From an uncultured Algibacter sp. (GTDB lineage Bacteria; Bacteroidota; Bacteroidia; Flavobacteriales; Flavobacteriaceae): a stretch of 64,000 nucleotides of DNA. Each line of letters opens with the position of its first letter. Position 1 is the first letter of the stretch. The stretch covers positions 62,001-126,000 of the forward strand of contig NZ_CANLGU010000003.1 in the NCBI RefSeq assembly GCF_947490405.1. The letters run 5' to 3'. The position numbers and the translations under genes were made by a program. Shown here in pieces: positions 18,085-27,063 of the stretch. The notes under the pieces are model-generated. The model did no database searches. It was given only the letters and a program-made list of their open reading frames with translations, and had not been told where the DNA came from.

Positions 18085-18993
18085 ATGAGGAAATTAGTAG
18101 TTTTAATCTTTATATTATGTTTGCAACAAACTTCTAATTGTCAAGATTATTTAGCTATAAAACAAGGTTTAGATTCTATTGCTAAGCGTTACGCAATTAA
18201 TGTTACAAATGCTCCAAAGATAAAAGCGCCACAGGTTAATATTAAAAGCAATTACTGGGATACTATAAATTTTAACCCTTATAGAAACCAATTAAAAAAA
18301 TTTCCTTTTCAAATAAAATTTACAGACAGCATTTACACATCCCCTGTTATGGGCAAAAAAGTCATAACATCACGTTACGGATGGCGACGCGGTAGGCCCC
18401 ACAAAGGCATAGATATAGATTTAGTTACTGGTGATAGTCTTGTAGCTATGTTTGATGGTATTGTACGTTTTGCAAGGTATAGCTCAGGTCATGGACGTAC
18501 TGTAGTTGTAAGGCATTTTAATGGTTTAGAAACTGTTTATGCGCATTTATCAAGTTATGCTGTTAAAGCTAACGATACTGTAAAAAGTGGACAATTACTG
18601 GGGAAAGGCGGTACTTCAGGAAATGCAAGAGGGAGTCATTTGCATTTAGTGGTTAGTTATAAAGGCAATTATATAAACCCAGAATATCTATTTGATTTTT
18701 CTGAAAATAATAAAGTAAGAGATCAAAACATTTGGGTGACTAAGAAATGGGTAAAATCACATTTTCACACTTCAAAAAGGCAAAGTGAACTGGAATTATT
18801 TACAACAGAAGAATTGGCTATAGCTGCTCAAAAAAAAGAAAACAGAAAAAAAGTTTATATTGTTAAAAGTGGTGACACCCTTTCAGGTATTTCCAGCAAA
18901 TATCATGTGTCTTTATCAAGACTTTGTAAAGCAAATGCTATTAGTAAAACAAGTACTTTAAGGATTGGGCAAAAGCTCATAATAAATAGATAG
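18085..18993 (+). CDS. M23 peptidase with C-terminal LysM domain
   Basis: A 302-residue exported cell-wall endopeptidase. A signal peptide ends near residue 19. The LytM/M23 domain (about 88-200) has the zinc ligands H106 and D110 (PHKGID) and the HxH at 185-187 (GSHLHL), with catalytic-site H154 (VYAHLSS). A LysM peptidoglycan-binding domain is at about 257-301 (YIVKSGDTLSGISSKYHVSLSRLCKAN). All M23 metal ligands are present, so it should be an active DD-endopeptidase-type enzyme acting in the periplasm. It stands alone and ends at a bidirectional terminator shared with leuB. Confidence 0.92.
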   Translation: MRKLVVLIFILCLQQTSNCQDYLAIKQGLDSIAKRYAINVTNAPKIKAPQVNIKSNYWDTINFNPYRNQLKKFPFQIKFTDSIYTSPVMGKKVITSRYGWRRGRPHKGIDIDLVTGDSLVAMFDGIVRFARYSSGHGRTVVVRHFNGLETVYAHLSSYAVKANDTVKSGQLLGKGGTSGNARGSHLHLVVSYKGNYINPEYLFDFSENNKVRDQNIWVTKKWVKSHFHTSKRQSELELFTTEELAIAAQKKENRKKVYIVKSGDTLSGISSKYHVSLSRLCKANAISKTSTLRIGQKLIINR

Positions 18994-19012
18994 TAAATTA
19001 ATTGCTATACAA

Positions 19013-19054
19013 ATAAAAAAACCTGCTAAGTATTTTACTTAGCAGGTTTTTTTA
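19013..19054. terminator. Bidirectional terminator between M23 peptidase and leuB
   Basis: The stem AACCTGCTAAGTA / TACTTAGCAGGTT with a very short loop has A's on the left and T's on the right. It lies between convergent gene ends at 18993 and 19075 and can serve both. Confidence 0.9.
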
Positions 19055-19074
19055 GTATAATCTATAGTCATAGT

Positions 19075-20130
19075 CTAGATATGACTAGCTAACCAATCAC
19101 CTACTTCTTTAGTACCGTAAGCTTTTCCGCCATCAGCTAAATCTTCAGTTACCATACCTTCATTCAATGCCTTATTAACTACTGCTCTAATGGTTTTGCC
19201 TTCATCTAACAAACCAAAGTTTTCAAACATCATAGCTGCAGATAACACGGTAGCCATTGGGTTTGCAATATTTAATCCCGTTGCCTGTGGGTAAGACCCA
19301 TGAATAGGCTCAAACAATCCAATATCCGATCCTAATGATGCCGATGGCATTAATCCCATTGACCCAGAAATTACAGAAGCCTCATCCGTTAAAATATCAC
19401 CAAATAAGTTTTCAGTAATCAAAACATCGTAGCTATTTGGCCATTGTACCAAACGCATTGCAACCGCATCTACAAACTCATAACTCACTTCCACTTCAGG
19501 ATAATCCTTTTCCATAGCCTGTACCGTTTCTCTCCAAAGTCTAGACGTTTCCAAAACGTTAGCCTTATCCACACAGCATAATTTCTTACCACGCGTCATT
19601 GCCAATTCAAAACCTTTTTTAGCCAAACGTTGCACTTCAGCACGTGTATAAACACAGTTATCAAATGCCGTTTCTCCCTCTTCTCTTCTACCCTTTTCAC
19701 CAAAGTAAATTCCTCCAGTCAACTCACGTAAAAACACCAAATCGGTACCTTCAATACGTTCCTTTTTTAATGGCGATTTATCCAATAACGATGGAAAAGT
19801 AAACGTTGGGCGCACGTTAGCAAACAGGCCTAAAGCCTTACGCATTTTTAATAACCCTTGCTCTGGGCGAACCTTTGCAGACGGATCGTTATCAAAACGT
19901 GGGTGACCAATAGCTCCAAACAACACCGCATCACTACTTTTACAAATCTCGTGCGTTTCATCTGGGTAAGGCTCTCCAACAGCATCAATTGCCGCTGCTC
20001 CCGTTAATGCTGGCTTCCAATTAATTTCATGTCCAAATTTCGCAGCAACCGCGTCACTTACTTTAACCGCTTGGTCTATTACTTCAGGTCCTATACCGTC
20101 TCCGGCTAAAAGGGCAATGTTTAATTTCAT
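19075..20130 (-). CDS. leuB: 3-isopropylmalate dehydrogenase
   Basis: The 351-residue enzyme oxidises and decarboxylates 3-isopropylmalate to 2-oxoisocaproate in leucine synthesis, using NAD and Mg2+ in the cytoplasm. Family marks are NIALLAGDGIGPEV at the start, the substrate Arg region LLKMRKALGLFANVRP, RELTGGIYFG, the metal-binding Asp region ENLFGDILTDEASVISGSMGL, and FEPIHGSYPQATGLNIANP near the C-terminus. Length is normal. It is the last gene of leuC-leuD-leuA-like-leuB. The 248-base gap upstream of it holds a structured repeat (20169-20260), so it may be partly uncoupled from the genes before it. Confidence 0.97.
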   Translation of the reverse strand: MKLNIALLAGDGIGPEVIDQAVKVSDAVAAKFGHEINWKPALTGAAAIDAVGEPYPDETHEICKSSDAVLFGAIGHPRFDNDPSAKVRPEQGLLKMRKALGLFANVRPTFTFPSLLDKSPLKKERIEGTDLVFLRELTGGIYFGEKGRREEGETAFDNCVYTRAEVQRLAKKGFELAMTRGKKLCCVDKANVLETSRLWRETVQAMEKDYPEVEVSYEFVDAVAMRLVQWPNSYDVLITENLFGDILTDEASVISGSMGLMPSASLGSDIGLFEPIHGSYPQATGLNIANPMATVLSAAMMFENFGLLDEGKTIRAVVNKALNEGMVTEDLADGGKAYGTKEVGDWLASHI

Positions 20131-20168
20131 TTGTATATTAATTTAATCTTTTAATTTTAAATTTTATT

Positions 20169-20260
20169 TGGGCGTTACCCTATCGGGTCGGGCTTTCCGT
20201 TTCAAGTCCTCGCACCTCCTACGTCAGGCTGTGGGCTTTCCTCTGCAATCCCTAACGCAG
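20169..20260 (+). repeat. Structured intergenic repeat family B, copy 1
   Basis: About 92 bp. It opens GGGCGTTACCC, then a small hairpin ACCC-TATC-GGGT, then CGGGCTTTCC, a variable centre, and closes CAATCCCTAACGCA. The ends pair: GCGTTA with TAACGC. Related copies are at 29989-30079 and, inverted, at 44696-44848. It lies inside the leu operon between leuA-like and leuB, on the strand opposite to transcription. Confidence 0.85.
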
Positions 20261-20378
20261 ATGTGTTTGCTAGCTAAATGTCTCAATATTAACTATTGGT
20301 ATGTTAACTAAAACCATCTAATTTTGTTTAATTGCTTAATCGGATCAGATATGACGATTGAACAATTTAACATCATAA

Positions 20379-21899
20379 CTAGCTCACCACAATATTCAAC
20401 ATCTTCTCAGTTGCCTTTATCGCCGATACAGTCTGGTCACTATCCAAACCTCGCGTTTTAAATTCCTTTTCAGCATTTTTCCAAGTAATAATCGTTTCAC
20501 ACAGTGCGTCAGAATTACTTCCTGGAGGTATCCTTACCGCATAATCAATCAAATTTGGCAAGGTAATTTTCTTCTTTTTAAATATTGATTTTAGTGCATT
20601 CATAAACGCATCATACTGTCCATCCCCTTGTGCATGCTCCTCAAAAGTTTCATCTTCAATAGTAATTGACACCGTTGTAGAAGGTTTTAAACCTTTAGAA
20701 TGTGTTAGTACATATGAATTTACCGTGATTTTTTCTTCGTAAGTTCTATCTAATACATCCGAAATTATATAGGGTAAATCCTCTTTAGTGACTACCTGTT
20801 TTTTATCGCCCAACTCAATAATGCGCTGTGTAACTTTCTTTAAATCCTCATCATTAAGCTGTAAACCTAATTGCTGCAAATTCTTTTGAATATTAGCTTT
20901 TCCAGACGCTTTACCCAAAGCATATTGGCGAGTTCTTCCAAAACGTTCAGGCATCAAATCACTAAAATATAGATTGTTTTTGTTGTCGCCATCTGCATGT
21001 ATACCCGCTGTTTGTGTAAATACATTGGCGCCTACAATGGGCTTATTTGCTGGAATCATCACTCCAGAAAAATTCTCAACCAGCTTACTTACCGTGTACA
21101 ATACCTTTTCATTTACTCCCATTTCAATATTGGGCATAAAATCATTAATTACCGCAATGGTACTACTCATTGGTGCATTTCCTGCACGCTCACCCATGCC
21201 ATTAACTGTTAAGTGCAAACCATCCGCACCAGCTTTTAAGCCTTCAATAGCATTAGCCACACCCAAATCATAATCATTGTGTGCATGAAAATCAAAATGC
21301 AAGCTTGGATAGGTGTCTTTTATCTCTTTAACAAAGTTGTATGATTCTTCAGGAGTCAATACACCCAAAGTATCTGGGAGCATTATTCTAGCAATATCTT
21401 GTGTGCTTAAAAATGCTAAAAACTCATAAACATAGTCTTTAGAATTGCGCATGCCATTACTCCAATCTTCTAAATATACATTGGTAGTAATATCATTTTC
21501 AGAAGCCAATGCTATGGTTTCTGATATTTCTTTAAAATGCTGACTAGAAGTCTTTTTAAGCTGGTGAGTTAAATGATTTAATGAGCCTTTGGTTAGTAAA
21601 TTTTGAACCTTAGCACCCGCATTTTTCATCCATTCAATAGACACCCCTTTATCTACAAAAGTTAAAACTTCAACCTTGTTTAAATAATCATTTTCGGCTG
21701 CCCAATCTGTAATACTTTTTACGGCTTGAAACTCGCCTTCAGATACTCTAGCCGAAGCAATTTCAATACGGTCTACCTTCAATTCTTCAAGTAATAATTT
21801 TGCAATCGTAAGTTTCTCCGATGCAGAAAACGACACCGTAGAGGTTTGTTCTCCATCACGAAGCGTCGTATCCATTATTTCTATTCTTCTCTTAGACAT
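20379..21899 (-). CDS. 2-isopropylmalate synthase / citramalate synthase-like enzyme
   Basis: About 506 residues from the ATG at 21899; the frame also runs back to 21926, but those extra codons fall in a hairpin. The HMGL-like TIM barrel has DTTLRDGEQT at the N-terminus, metal-binding HAHND, the LTVNGMGERAGNAPM loop and GIHADGD. A C-terminal LeuA-type regulatory domain covers about 375-500. The reaction is acetyl-CoA condensation with a 2-oxoacid. Sequence alone does not settle whether the acceptor is 2-oxoisovalerate (leucine) or pyruvate (citramalate, isoleucine). Location between leuD and leuB supports a branched-chain role either way. Leucine or isoleucine feedback through the C-terminal domain is likely. 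Confidence 0.88.
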   Translation of the reverse strand: MSKRRIEIMDTTLRDGEQTSTVSFSASEKLTIAKLLLEELKVDRIEIASARVSEGEFQAVKSITDWAAENDYLNKVEVLTFVDKGVSIEWMKNAGAKVQNLLTKGSLNHLTHQLKKTSSQHFKEISETIALASENDITTNVYLEDWSNGMRNSKDYVYEFLAFLSTQDIARIMLPDTLGVLTPEESYNFVKEIKDTYPSLHFDFHAHNDYDLGVANAIEGLKAGADGLHLTVNGMGERAGNAPMSSTIAVINDFMPNIEMGVNEKVLYTVSKLVENFSGVMIPANKPIVGANVFTQTAGIHADGDNKNNLYFSDLMPERFGRTRQYALGKASGKANIQKNLQQLGLQLNDEDLKKVTQRIIELGDKKQVVTKEDLPYIISDVLDRTYEEKITVNSYVLTHSKGLKPSTTVSITIEDETFEEHAQGDGQYDAFMNALKSIFKKKKITLPNLIDYAVRIPPGSNSDALCETIITWKNAEKEFKTRGLDSDQTVSAIKATEKMLNIVVS

Positions 21900-21916
21900 T
21901 GAGGGTTTTATATTCA

Positions 21917-21953
21917 CAAAAAGCATTTCATTGAATTAATGGAATGCTTTTTA
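21917..21953 (-). terminator. Terminator-like hairpin within the leu operon
   Basis: Between leuD and the leuA-like gene, AAAAAGCATTTCAT and ATGGAATGCTTTTT (plus-strand reading) form an almost perfect stem with a 7-base loop. On the transcribed strand it ends in TGCTTTTT, so it could terminate or attenuate part of the transcripts or stabilise the leuCD mRNA. Confidence 0.6.
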
Positions 21954-21988
21954 AATGTTATTATAGTGTATCTATGGTGCTAATATAC

Positions 21989-22588
21989 TTAAAAAGGTCT
22001 TGTTTCAGCAAATGCCTTAACCTCTTCTTTCATGTTTTGAAGATAGTCGATATCATCAAAACCGTTTAACATATTATCTTTTTTATACCCATTGATATTA
22101 AAAGATTCAGATTCTCCAGTTAACACCAAAGTTACGGTTTGGTTTGGTAAATCTACTTTTATTTCTGTTTTAGGATCTGCTTCAATAGCATCAAATAGTT
22201 TTTGAGCAAAGTCAACCGATACCTGTACTGGCAACACGCCAATATTTAAACAGTTATTTCTAAAAATATCAGCAAAGAACGACGATATTACACAACGTAA
22301 TCCAAAATCGTAAACCGACCATGCTGCGTGCTCTCTAGAAGAACCAGAACCAAAGTTCTTCCCTCCTACTAAAATCTTAGAACCAGCATATTTTGCATCG
22401 TTTAATGGAAAATCTGCAATAGGGTTACCTTCAGAATCATATCTCCAATCACGGAAAAAATTATCTCCAAATCCTTTACGCTCAGTTGCTTTCAAGAAAC
22501 GAGCAGGTATAATTTGGTCTGTATCCACATTCTCTATTGGTAATGGATATGCTGTACTTGTTAATACTTCAAATTTATCGTAAGCCAT
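21989..22588 (-). CDS. leuD: 3-isopropylmalate dehydratase small subunit
   Basis: The 199-residue swivel subunit of isopropylmalate isomerase partners with LeuC in converting 2- to 3-isopropylmalate. Characteristic stretches are NVDTDQIIPARFLK near the N-terminus, GKNFGSGSSREHAAW and IFRNNCLNIGVLPV. Length is normal. It lies 116 bases downstream of leuC, the gap being largely a run of heptamer-like repeats that end just before the ATG. Confidence 0.97.
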   Translation of the reverse strand: MAYDKFEVLTSTAYPLPIENVDTDQIIPARFLKATERKGFGDNFFRDWRYDSEGNPIADFPLNDAKYAGSKILVGGKNFGSGSSREHAAWSVYDFGLRCVISSFFADIFRNNCLNIGVLPVQVSVDFAQKLFDAIEADPKTEIKVDLPNQTVTLVLTGESESFNINGYKKDNMLNGFDDIDYLQNMKEEVKAFAETRPF

Positions 22589-22594
22589 TTTATT

Positions 22595-22642
22595 TTACTT
22601 TTTACTTTTTGCTTTTTGCTTTTTGCCTTTAGCTTTTAGCTA
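22595..22642. repeat. Degenerate heptamer repeat upstream of leuD
   Basis: On the leuD coding strand this reads as about six units of AAAAAGC / AAAAAGT / AAAGCTA immediately before the ATG of leuD. Slippage-prone repeats of this sort can vary in copy number; here they sit where the ribosome binds. Confidence 0.6.
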
Positions 22643-22704
22643 TTGGCAGACTATTATAATTGTTGTGTTTTGCTGATGGCTATTTACCAAAAGCTAATAA
22701 CTTT

Positions 22705-24114
22705 TTAAGCTGTCGCTGCCTCCATAATTGTTCGCGGATCTGTAACCACACCTGTAACTGCAGTTGCTGCTGCTACTAGCGGAGAGGCTAACAATGTTCT
22801 TGATCCAGGTCCTTGACGTCCTTCAAAGTTTCTGTTAGATGTAGAAACTGCTAATTTTCCAGCAGGTACTTTATCATCATTCATTGCTAAACATGCAGAA
22901 CATCCAGGTTCTCTTAAAACAAAACCAGCTGCGTCTAATATTTTATCTAAACCTTCTTCCTTAATCTGATCTACAACTTTATGCGATCCAGGAACCAACC
23001 AAGCTGTGATATTATCTGCTTTTTGGCGGCCTTCAACTATAGAACAAAATGCTCTAAAATCTTCGATACGTCCGTTTGTACATGAACCTAGGAAAACATA
23101 ATCAACCTGCTTGCCTATCATGTCATCTCCTTCATCAAACTTCATATAGCCCAAAGACTTCTTGTAGGTAGCAACACCACCTTGTACATCTTCCGCCATA
23201 GGAATAGATTGTGTTACACCCATTCCCATCCCTGGATTTGTACCATAAGTAATCATTGGTTCAATATCAGCAGCATCATAGTTAAATTCTATATCAAATT
23301 CCGCATCATCATCGGTTTTAAGCGTTTTCCAATAGTCCATCGCTTTATCCCAATCTGCACCTTTTGGCGTATGCTTTCTACCTTTAATATATTCAAACGT
23401 TTTTTCGTCTGGAGCAATCATACCACCACGTGCACCCATCTCAATAGATAAGTTACATACCGTCATACGTCCTTCCATACTCATATCTTCAAAAACATCG
23501 CCAGCATATTCTACAAAATATCCTGTAGCACCAGAAGTGGTTTGTTGCGAGATGATATATAAGGCAACATCTTTAGGTGTTACACCAAAACCAAGTTTAC
23601 CATTTACGTTAATGCGCATTTTCTTAGGCTTAGGCTGCATAATACATTGTGTAGACAATACCATTTCTACCTCAGAAGTACCAATACCAAACGCAATGGC
23701 ACCAAAAGCGCCGTGCGTTGATGTGTGCGAATCTCCACAAACAATAGTAGATCCTGGTAAAGTAATACCATTTTCAGGGCCTACAATGTGTACAATACCA
23801 TTGTTTCTGTGTCCTAAGCCCCAATGGGAAATACCGTATTGTTCAGCATTTGAAGCCAAAGCTTCTAATTGATTTGCAGATAAAGGATCTGCAACTGGTA
23901 AATGCTGATTCCAAGTTGGTGTGTTATGGTCTGCAGTAGCAAATGTGCGCTCTGGATACATTACGCCAATGCCTCTAGTCCTTAACCCAACAAATGCAAC
24001 TGGACTTGTTACTTCGTGTATAAAATGACGATCTATAAAAAATACGTCTGGTCCGTCTTCTATGTTTCTAACAACGTGAGAGTCCCACACTTTGTCAAAT
24101 AATGTCTTGCTCAT
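22705..24114 (-). CDS. leuC: 3-isopropylmalate dehydratase large subunit
   Basis: The 469-residue aconitase-family subunit carries the [4Fe-4S] cluster and pairs with LeuD. The cluster Cys residues are in FLGSCTNGR (one) and [12 protein letters not shown] (CxxC pair). Other family stretches are [41 protein letters not shown]-type sequence and [22 protein letters not shown] at the C-terminus. It is the first gene of the leu operon, with a good promoter at 24180-24208 and a short hairpin-forming leader of about 60 bases. Confidence 0.97.
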   Translation of the reverse strand: MSKTLFDKVWDSHVVRNIEDGPDVFFIDRHFIHEVTSPVAFVGLRTRGIGVMYPERTFATADHNTPTWNQHLPVADPLSANQLEALASNAEQYGISHWGLGHRNNGIVHIVGPENGITLPGSTIVCGDSHTSTHGAFGAIAFGIGTSEVEMVLSTQCIMQPKPKKMRINVNGKLGFGVTPKDVALYIISQQTTSGATGYFVEYAGDVFEDMSMEGRMTVCNLSIEMGARGGMIAPDEKTFEYIKGRKHTPKGADWDKAMDYWKTLKTDDDAEFDIEFNYDAADIEPMITYGTNPGMGMGVTQSIPMAEDVQGGVATYKKSLGYMKFDEGDDMIGKQVDYVFLGSCTNGRIEDFRAFCSIVEGRQKADNITAWLVPGSHKVVDQIKEEGLDKILDAAGFVLREPGCSACLAMNDDKVPAGKLAVSTSNRNFEGRQGPGSRTLLASPLVAAATAVTGVVTDPRTIMEAATA

Positions 24115-24142
24115 AAATAATAAAGGTTTGTTTTTGAATAAT

Positions 24143-24168
24143 TTTGAAACACTCGTTTCGTTTCAAAT
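24143..24168 (-). promoter_or_regulatory. Hairpin in the leuC leader
   Basis: TTTGAAAC and GTTTCAAA (with a short loop) can pair in the 5' leader of the leu operon transcript. No leader peptide rich in Leu/Ile/Val and no T-run follows, so there is no sign of classical attenuation here. Confidence 0.4.
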
Positions 24169-24179
24169 TACACAGCATA

Positions 24180-24208
24180 CAAAGTTATAGTTAATTACAT
24201 TTATTCAA
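24180..24208 (-). promoter_or_regulatory. Promoter of the leu operon
   Basis: On the minus strand, TTG (24208-24206) is followed by 18 bases and then TAACTTTG (24187-24180). This is a full match to the Bacteroidetes -33/-7 pattern TTG - TAnnTTTG. It lies about 65 bases upstream of the leuC ATG. Confidence 0.75.
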
Positions 24209-24331
24209 AAGATAAGAGCACATTGTTATTTTATTTTTATAAAATATACAAAGAAGCGTTTATAAATTGCATTTTCTGCAACAGAATTGAAAATTTGATT
24301 GTAATTTTTAAAGAGAAATAGTAACGTTTTT

Positions 24332-24715
24332 TTACAATCTGTCTTTCACGTATTCTACTTGTGTTTTTCCATGAGGTAAAACCTTACCATCAAGACCAAT
24401 ATTTACCATGACGATATTAGAAATAGTAATTATGGTTTCGCGCGTTCTCATATTTCTAACCTCGCAGCTTAGTGTTAGTGATGCTTTACCAAATTTTGTG
24501 GCTCTTATACCAATTTCAATCACATCACCTTGTTTTGCCGAAGCTTTAAAATCAATTTCACTAATATATTTAGTAACTACTTTTTGATTTTCTAATTGGA
24601 CAATGCTATACAGAGCCGCTTCTTCGTCAATCCACTGTAAAAGTCGTCCTCCAAAAAGAGTACCGTTAGCATTTAAATCTTCTGGTTTAATCCATTTTCT
24701 AGTATGAAATCGCAT
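24332..24715 (-). CDS. Acyl-CoA thioesterase (hotdog fold)
   Basis: A 127-residue protein from the ATG at 24715 (MRFHTRKWIKPEDLNANGTLFGG). The frame is open further upstream to 24793, but those residues overlap the DUF72 gene and do not fit the family. The hotdog signature NANGTLFGGRLLQWIDEEAALYS contains the catalytic Asp/Glu region of YciA/BFIT-like cytosolic thioesterases, which hydrolyse acyl-CoAs. It lies 16 bases after the DUF72 gene on the same strand and is likely co-transcribed. Confidence 0.85.
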   Translation of the reverse strand: MRFHTRKWIKPEDLNANGTLFGGRLLQWIDEEAALYSIVQLENQKVVTKYISEIDFKASAKQGDVIEIGIRATKFGKASLTLSCEVRNMRTRETIITISNIVMVNIGLDGKVLPHGKTQVEYVKDRL

Positions 24716-24731
24716 AAATTTTATATAATGT

Positions 24732-25619
24732 TTAAAATAATGTATTTTGAGTTTCTTGGTTAGGAATGGTGAGATTGCACTCCAATTCTGCATTAAGTTT
24801 TTTTATGAAGTAGGCGGACAACAAAGGCGACTCTTTTTCTATATTCTGATGAATAAAAAAATCAATTTCCTTAATCCCTTGCGCTTTCCATAATTTAAGG
24901 CGTTCTACCCAATCGTCTAAGCGCGTGTAATCAGATTTGTGATTGGCTCCTACATAGCGTACAAAGGCTGTAGCATTAGTTAACCGCATGTGCATCAAAT
25001 CGCGTCTGCCAGCTGTATCTACAATAACATTAGATATATTGTTCACTTCTAAAAGTTGGTACAATTCTTCTGCAATAGTATTGTCATTATACCAATTGGT
25101 GTGTCTAAACTCAATGGCTAACGGAATTTCTTTTGGCCATGCTTCAACAAAGTGTACCACTCTATCAAAATCTTTGGGTGCAAAATTACTGTGCATTTGT
25201 AAAAATATTGTCCCTAGTTTTTCTTTTAAATTTGAAGCGTTGTATAGATAATTATCAACTACAGCGTTAGTTTCGTTTAAACGCTTCCAATGGCTAATTT
25301 CCTGATTTAATTTTGGGAAAAACTTAAATCCTGCTGGTGTTTTATCATACCATTTTGCAAATTGTTCTGCTGGAAATATGCGGTAAAATGTGGCGTTTAG
25401 CTCAATGGCATTAAACTGACTTGAATAATAACCCAATTCGTCTTTTGTGCCTCTTGGGTAAAACCCTTTTAAATCGGCTCTATTCCATTTAGCACAACCT
25501 ACATAAATCTCTGGAACGTTGTCGTCTTTTACTTTTTCTAAAACACGCGCTGTATCTGGGTGATCTTTAGGTAAGGTAAAATCAATTAATTCTGGGTTAT
25601 CAACACCTCCAAATTTCAT
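24732..25619 (-). CDS. DUF72 family protein
   Basis: A 295-residue TIM-barrel-like protein of the DUF72 (YecE) family. It has the typical opening EIYVGCAKWNRADLKGFYP, SSQFNAIELNATFYRI, a central FLQMHSNFAP, and IEFRHTNWY; near the C-terminus is IKEIDFFIHQN. Molecular function is not established for the family. It probably forms a two-gene transcript with the downstream thioesterase. Confidence 0.88.
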   Translation of the reverse strand: MKFGGVDNPELIDFTLPKDHPDTARVLEKVKDDNVPEIYVGCAKWNRADLKGFYPRGTKDELGYYSSQFNAIELNATFYRIFPAEQFAKWYDKTPAGFKFFPKLNQEISHWKRLNETNAVVDNYLYNASNLKEKLGTIFLQMHSNFAPKDFDRVVHFVEAWPKEIPLAIEFRHTNWYNDNTIAEELYQLLEVNNISNVIVDTAGRRDLMHMRLTNATAFVRYVGANHKSDYTRLDDWVERLKLWKAQGIKEIDFFIHQNIEKESPLLSAYFIKKLNAELECNLTIPNQETQNTLF

Positions 25620-25739
25620 AAGCTAAATTTTGAATAAAGATATAAAAAAGCAAGATGTTAATAAACTCGTTAACAACTAAAAACTCTAAATTCTATTCCA
25701 CCTGTATATTTCGATATTTTTATTAAAAATCTATCACTA

Positions 25740-26156
25740 ATGGACTCTAGACATTACAAAATTAAAAGTATTAGACCAGAATTACCTAATGCCGTTATTC
25801 ATGATAATATGAGTGTTGACGAGCGTTTTCAAAATTTAGTGTTGCGCCCTATCATTAAGTTTCAGAATGATTTACTTATTGCTGTATTTAAAAATTACAT
25901 AAAAAAACACAAGTCAGTTTTTTATGATTTATCCATTGAAAAGCGCGTAGATTATATTGAAAATGCCATTCAGAAAGATATGAAATTACGTAATGCTATG
26001 AAGGGTATGATTATCGGGATGTTTACGGTTGAAGAATATGAAATTTACATCCAGAATTCATCAGCATTAAATAAGCGTATGATGAATATTACAAAGCAAC
26101 GCTTGGTAAGCCAAATTCAGATATTTGAGAAACCTGAGTTTTTGACGGCGGTTTAG
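25740..26156 (+). CDS. Conserved Bacteroidetes protein of unknown function
   Basis: A 138-residue soluble, mostly helical, basic protein without a signal peptide. It resembles a conserved flavobacterial family often labelled 'glyoxalase' in databases, but none of the glyoxalase metal-ligand pattern is visible, so that label should not be trusted. The well-kept core is LVLRPIIKFQNDLLIAVFKNYIKKHK ... KRVDYIENAIQKDMKLRNAMKGMIIGMFT. It stands alone, divergent from DUF72. Confidence 0.7.
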   Translation: MDSRHYKIKSIRPELPNAVIHDNMSVDERFQNLVLRPIIKFQNDLLIAVFKNYIKKHKSVFYDLSIEKRVDYIENAIQKDMKLRNAMKGMIIGMFTVEEYEIYIQNSSALNKRMMNITKQRLVSQIQIFEKPEFLTAV

Positions 26157-26289
26157 GCTCAAATAGACTAGAGAAGTAAATTGAATTGATTACACCTTTT
26201 AATTTCGTCTTCAATTTTATCTTTGCTATTCTGACTTATTTCAATTCTCTTTATTAAGAGACACCTGTATTAGCAGGAATGACAGCATG

Positions 26290-26973
26290 TTACTCAATCA
26301 AAGACACCCCATTCAAATCCGTAGTTAACACATCGCTCATGTAATCAAAAAATGGACGAATGGCTTTAAATGATGCGTCTACTTCGTTTATAAAGTTAGC
26401 ATCCAATACGTTTTTATCCGTGTATCTTTTTGTGAATATATATTGCTTTTTCTTAATCAAGTCTATAGCCGGATGTTCTTTATTAAACCCTTTTGGAGCT
26501 GTTTTTACTTCATCTCCAACAAATGCATCGCCCCAAACTGTATTAAACGCTTTATTTGCTAAAATTTCACGTATTTCTGTGTCGTCCATTTCAAACTCTT
26601 TACGAATACGTAATAAATCTTCTTTAGCGGGTTGCCAAAATCCAGTAGCAATAAAACTCTCGTTATTTGGTTGTATGTGCAAATAGTAACCACCACGCAG
26701 CCTAGGTTTTGTTCTGTTAAACGAACCACCAAAATGTGTTTTGTAGGGCAATTTATTTTTTGAAAAACGCACATCGCGATATATTCTAAAAATTTTAAGC
26801 TTATCAATCTCGTCATGCACATTTAAACGCTCAAAAAGCGCATTATAAAAGAGTTTTATGTCGCCTTCAATAGCTTTAAATTCTGGTTTGTTTGCGTTAA
26901 ACCAGTCGCGATTGTTATTTTTTTCTAGTTTTTTAAAAAATGTGAATACGGATTTTGGTACGTTTAAACTCAT
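26290..26973 (-). CDS. DUF2461 family protein
   Basis: A 227-residue protein with the family's conserved stretches FFKKLEKNNNRDWFNANKPEF, KIFRIYRDVRFSKNKLPYKTHFGG and GGYYLHIQPNNESFIATGFW. The function of DUF2461 is unknown. No signal peptide. It is a single gene following the terminator of the 27064 gene. Confidence 0.88.
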   Translation of the reverse strand: MSLNVPKSVFTFFKKLEKNNNRDWFNANKPEFKAIEGDIKLFYNALFERLNVHDEIDKLKIFRIYRDVRFSKNKLPYKTHFGGSFNRTKPRLRGGYYLHIQPNNESFIATGFWQPAKEDLLRIRKEFEMDDTEIREILANKAFNTVWGDAFVGDEVKTAPKGFNKEHPAIDLIKKKQYIFTKRYTDKNVLDANFINEVDASFKAIRPFFDYMSDVLTTDLNGVSLIE

Positions 26974-27008
26974 AATTATTTCTTGACTTTATTAATACTC
27001 TAAAATAC

Positions 27009-27038
27009 AAAAAGTCCTGAGTTGCCTCAGGACTTTTT
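27009..27038 (-). terminator. Rho-independent terminator after the 27064 gene
   Basis: AAAAAGTCCTGAG, loop TTGC, CTCAGGACTTTTT: a 13-bp perfect stem ending in T's on both strands. It lies just downstream of the minus-strand gene ending at 27064. Confidence 0.9.
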
Positions 27039-27063
27039 ATATTTATCTTATTTAAGAAACAAA

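Noticed and set aside
21897-21926. Upstream start for the leuA-like gene at 21926
   Set aside because: The extra codons fall in a terminator-like hairpin and are not family-like; the ATG at 21899 gives the usual N-terminus.
24115-24331. Leucine leader peptide upstream of leuC
   Set aside because: Only short ORFs with few Leu codons occur, one of them upstream of the promoter, and no terminator hairpin follows; no support for attenuation.
26157-26289. Palindrome unit like those in the his operon (GCAGGAATGACA)
   Set aside because: Only a half-unit is visible and pairing is poor; not listed as a feature.
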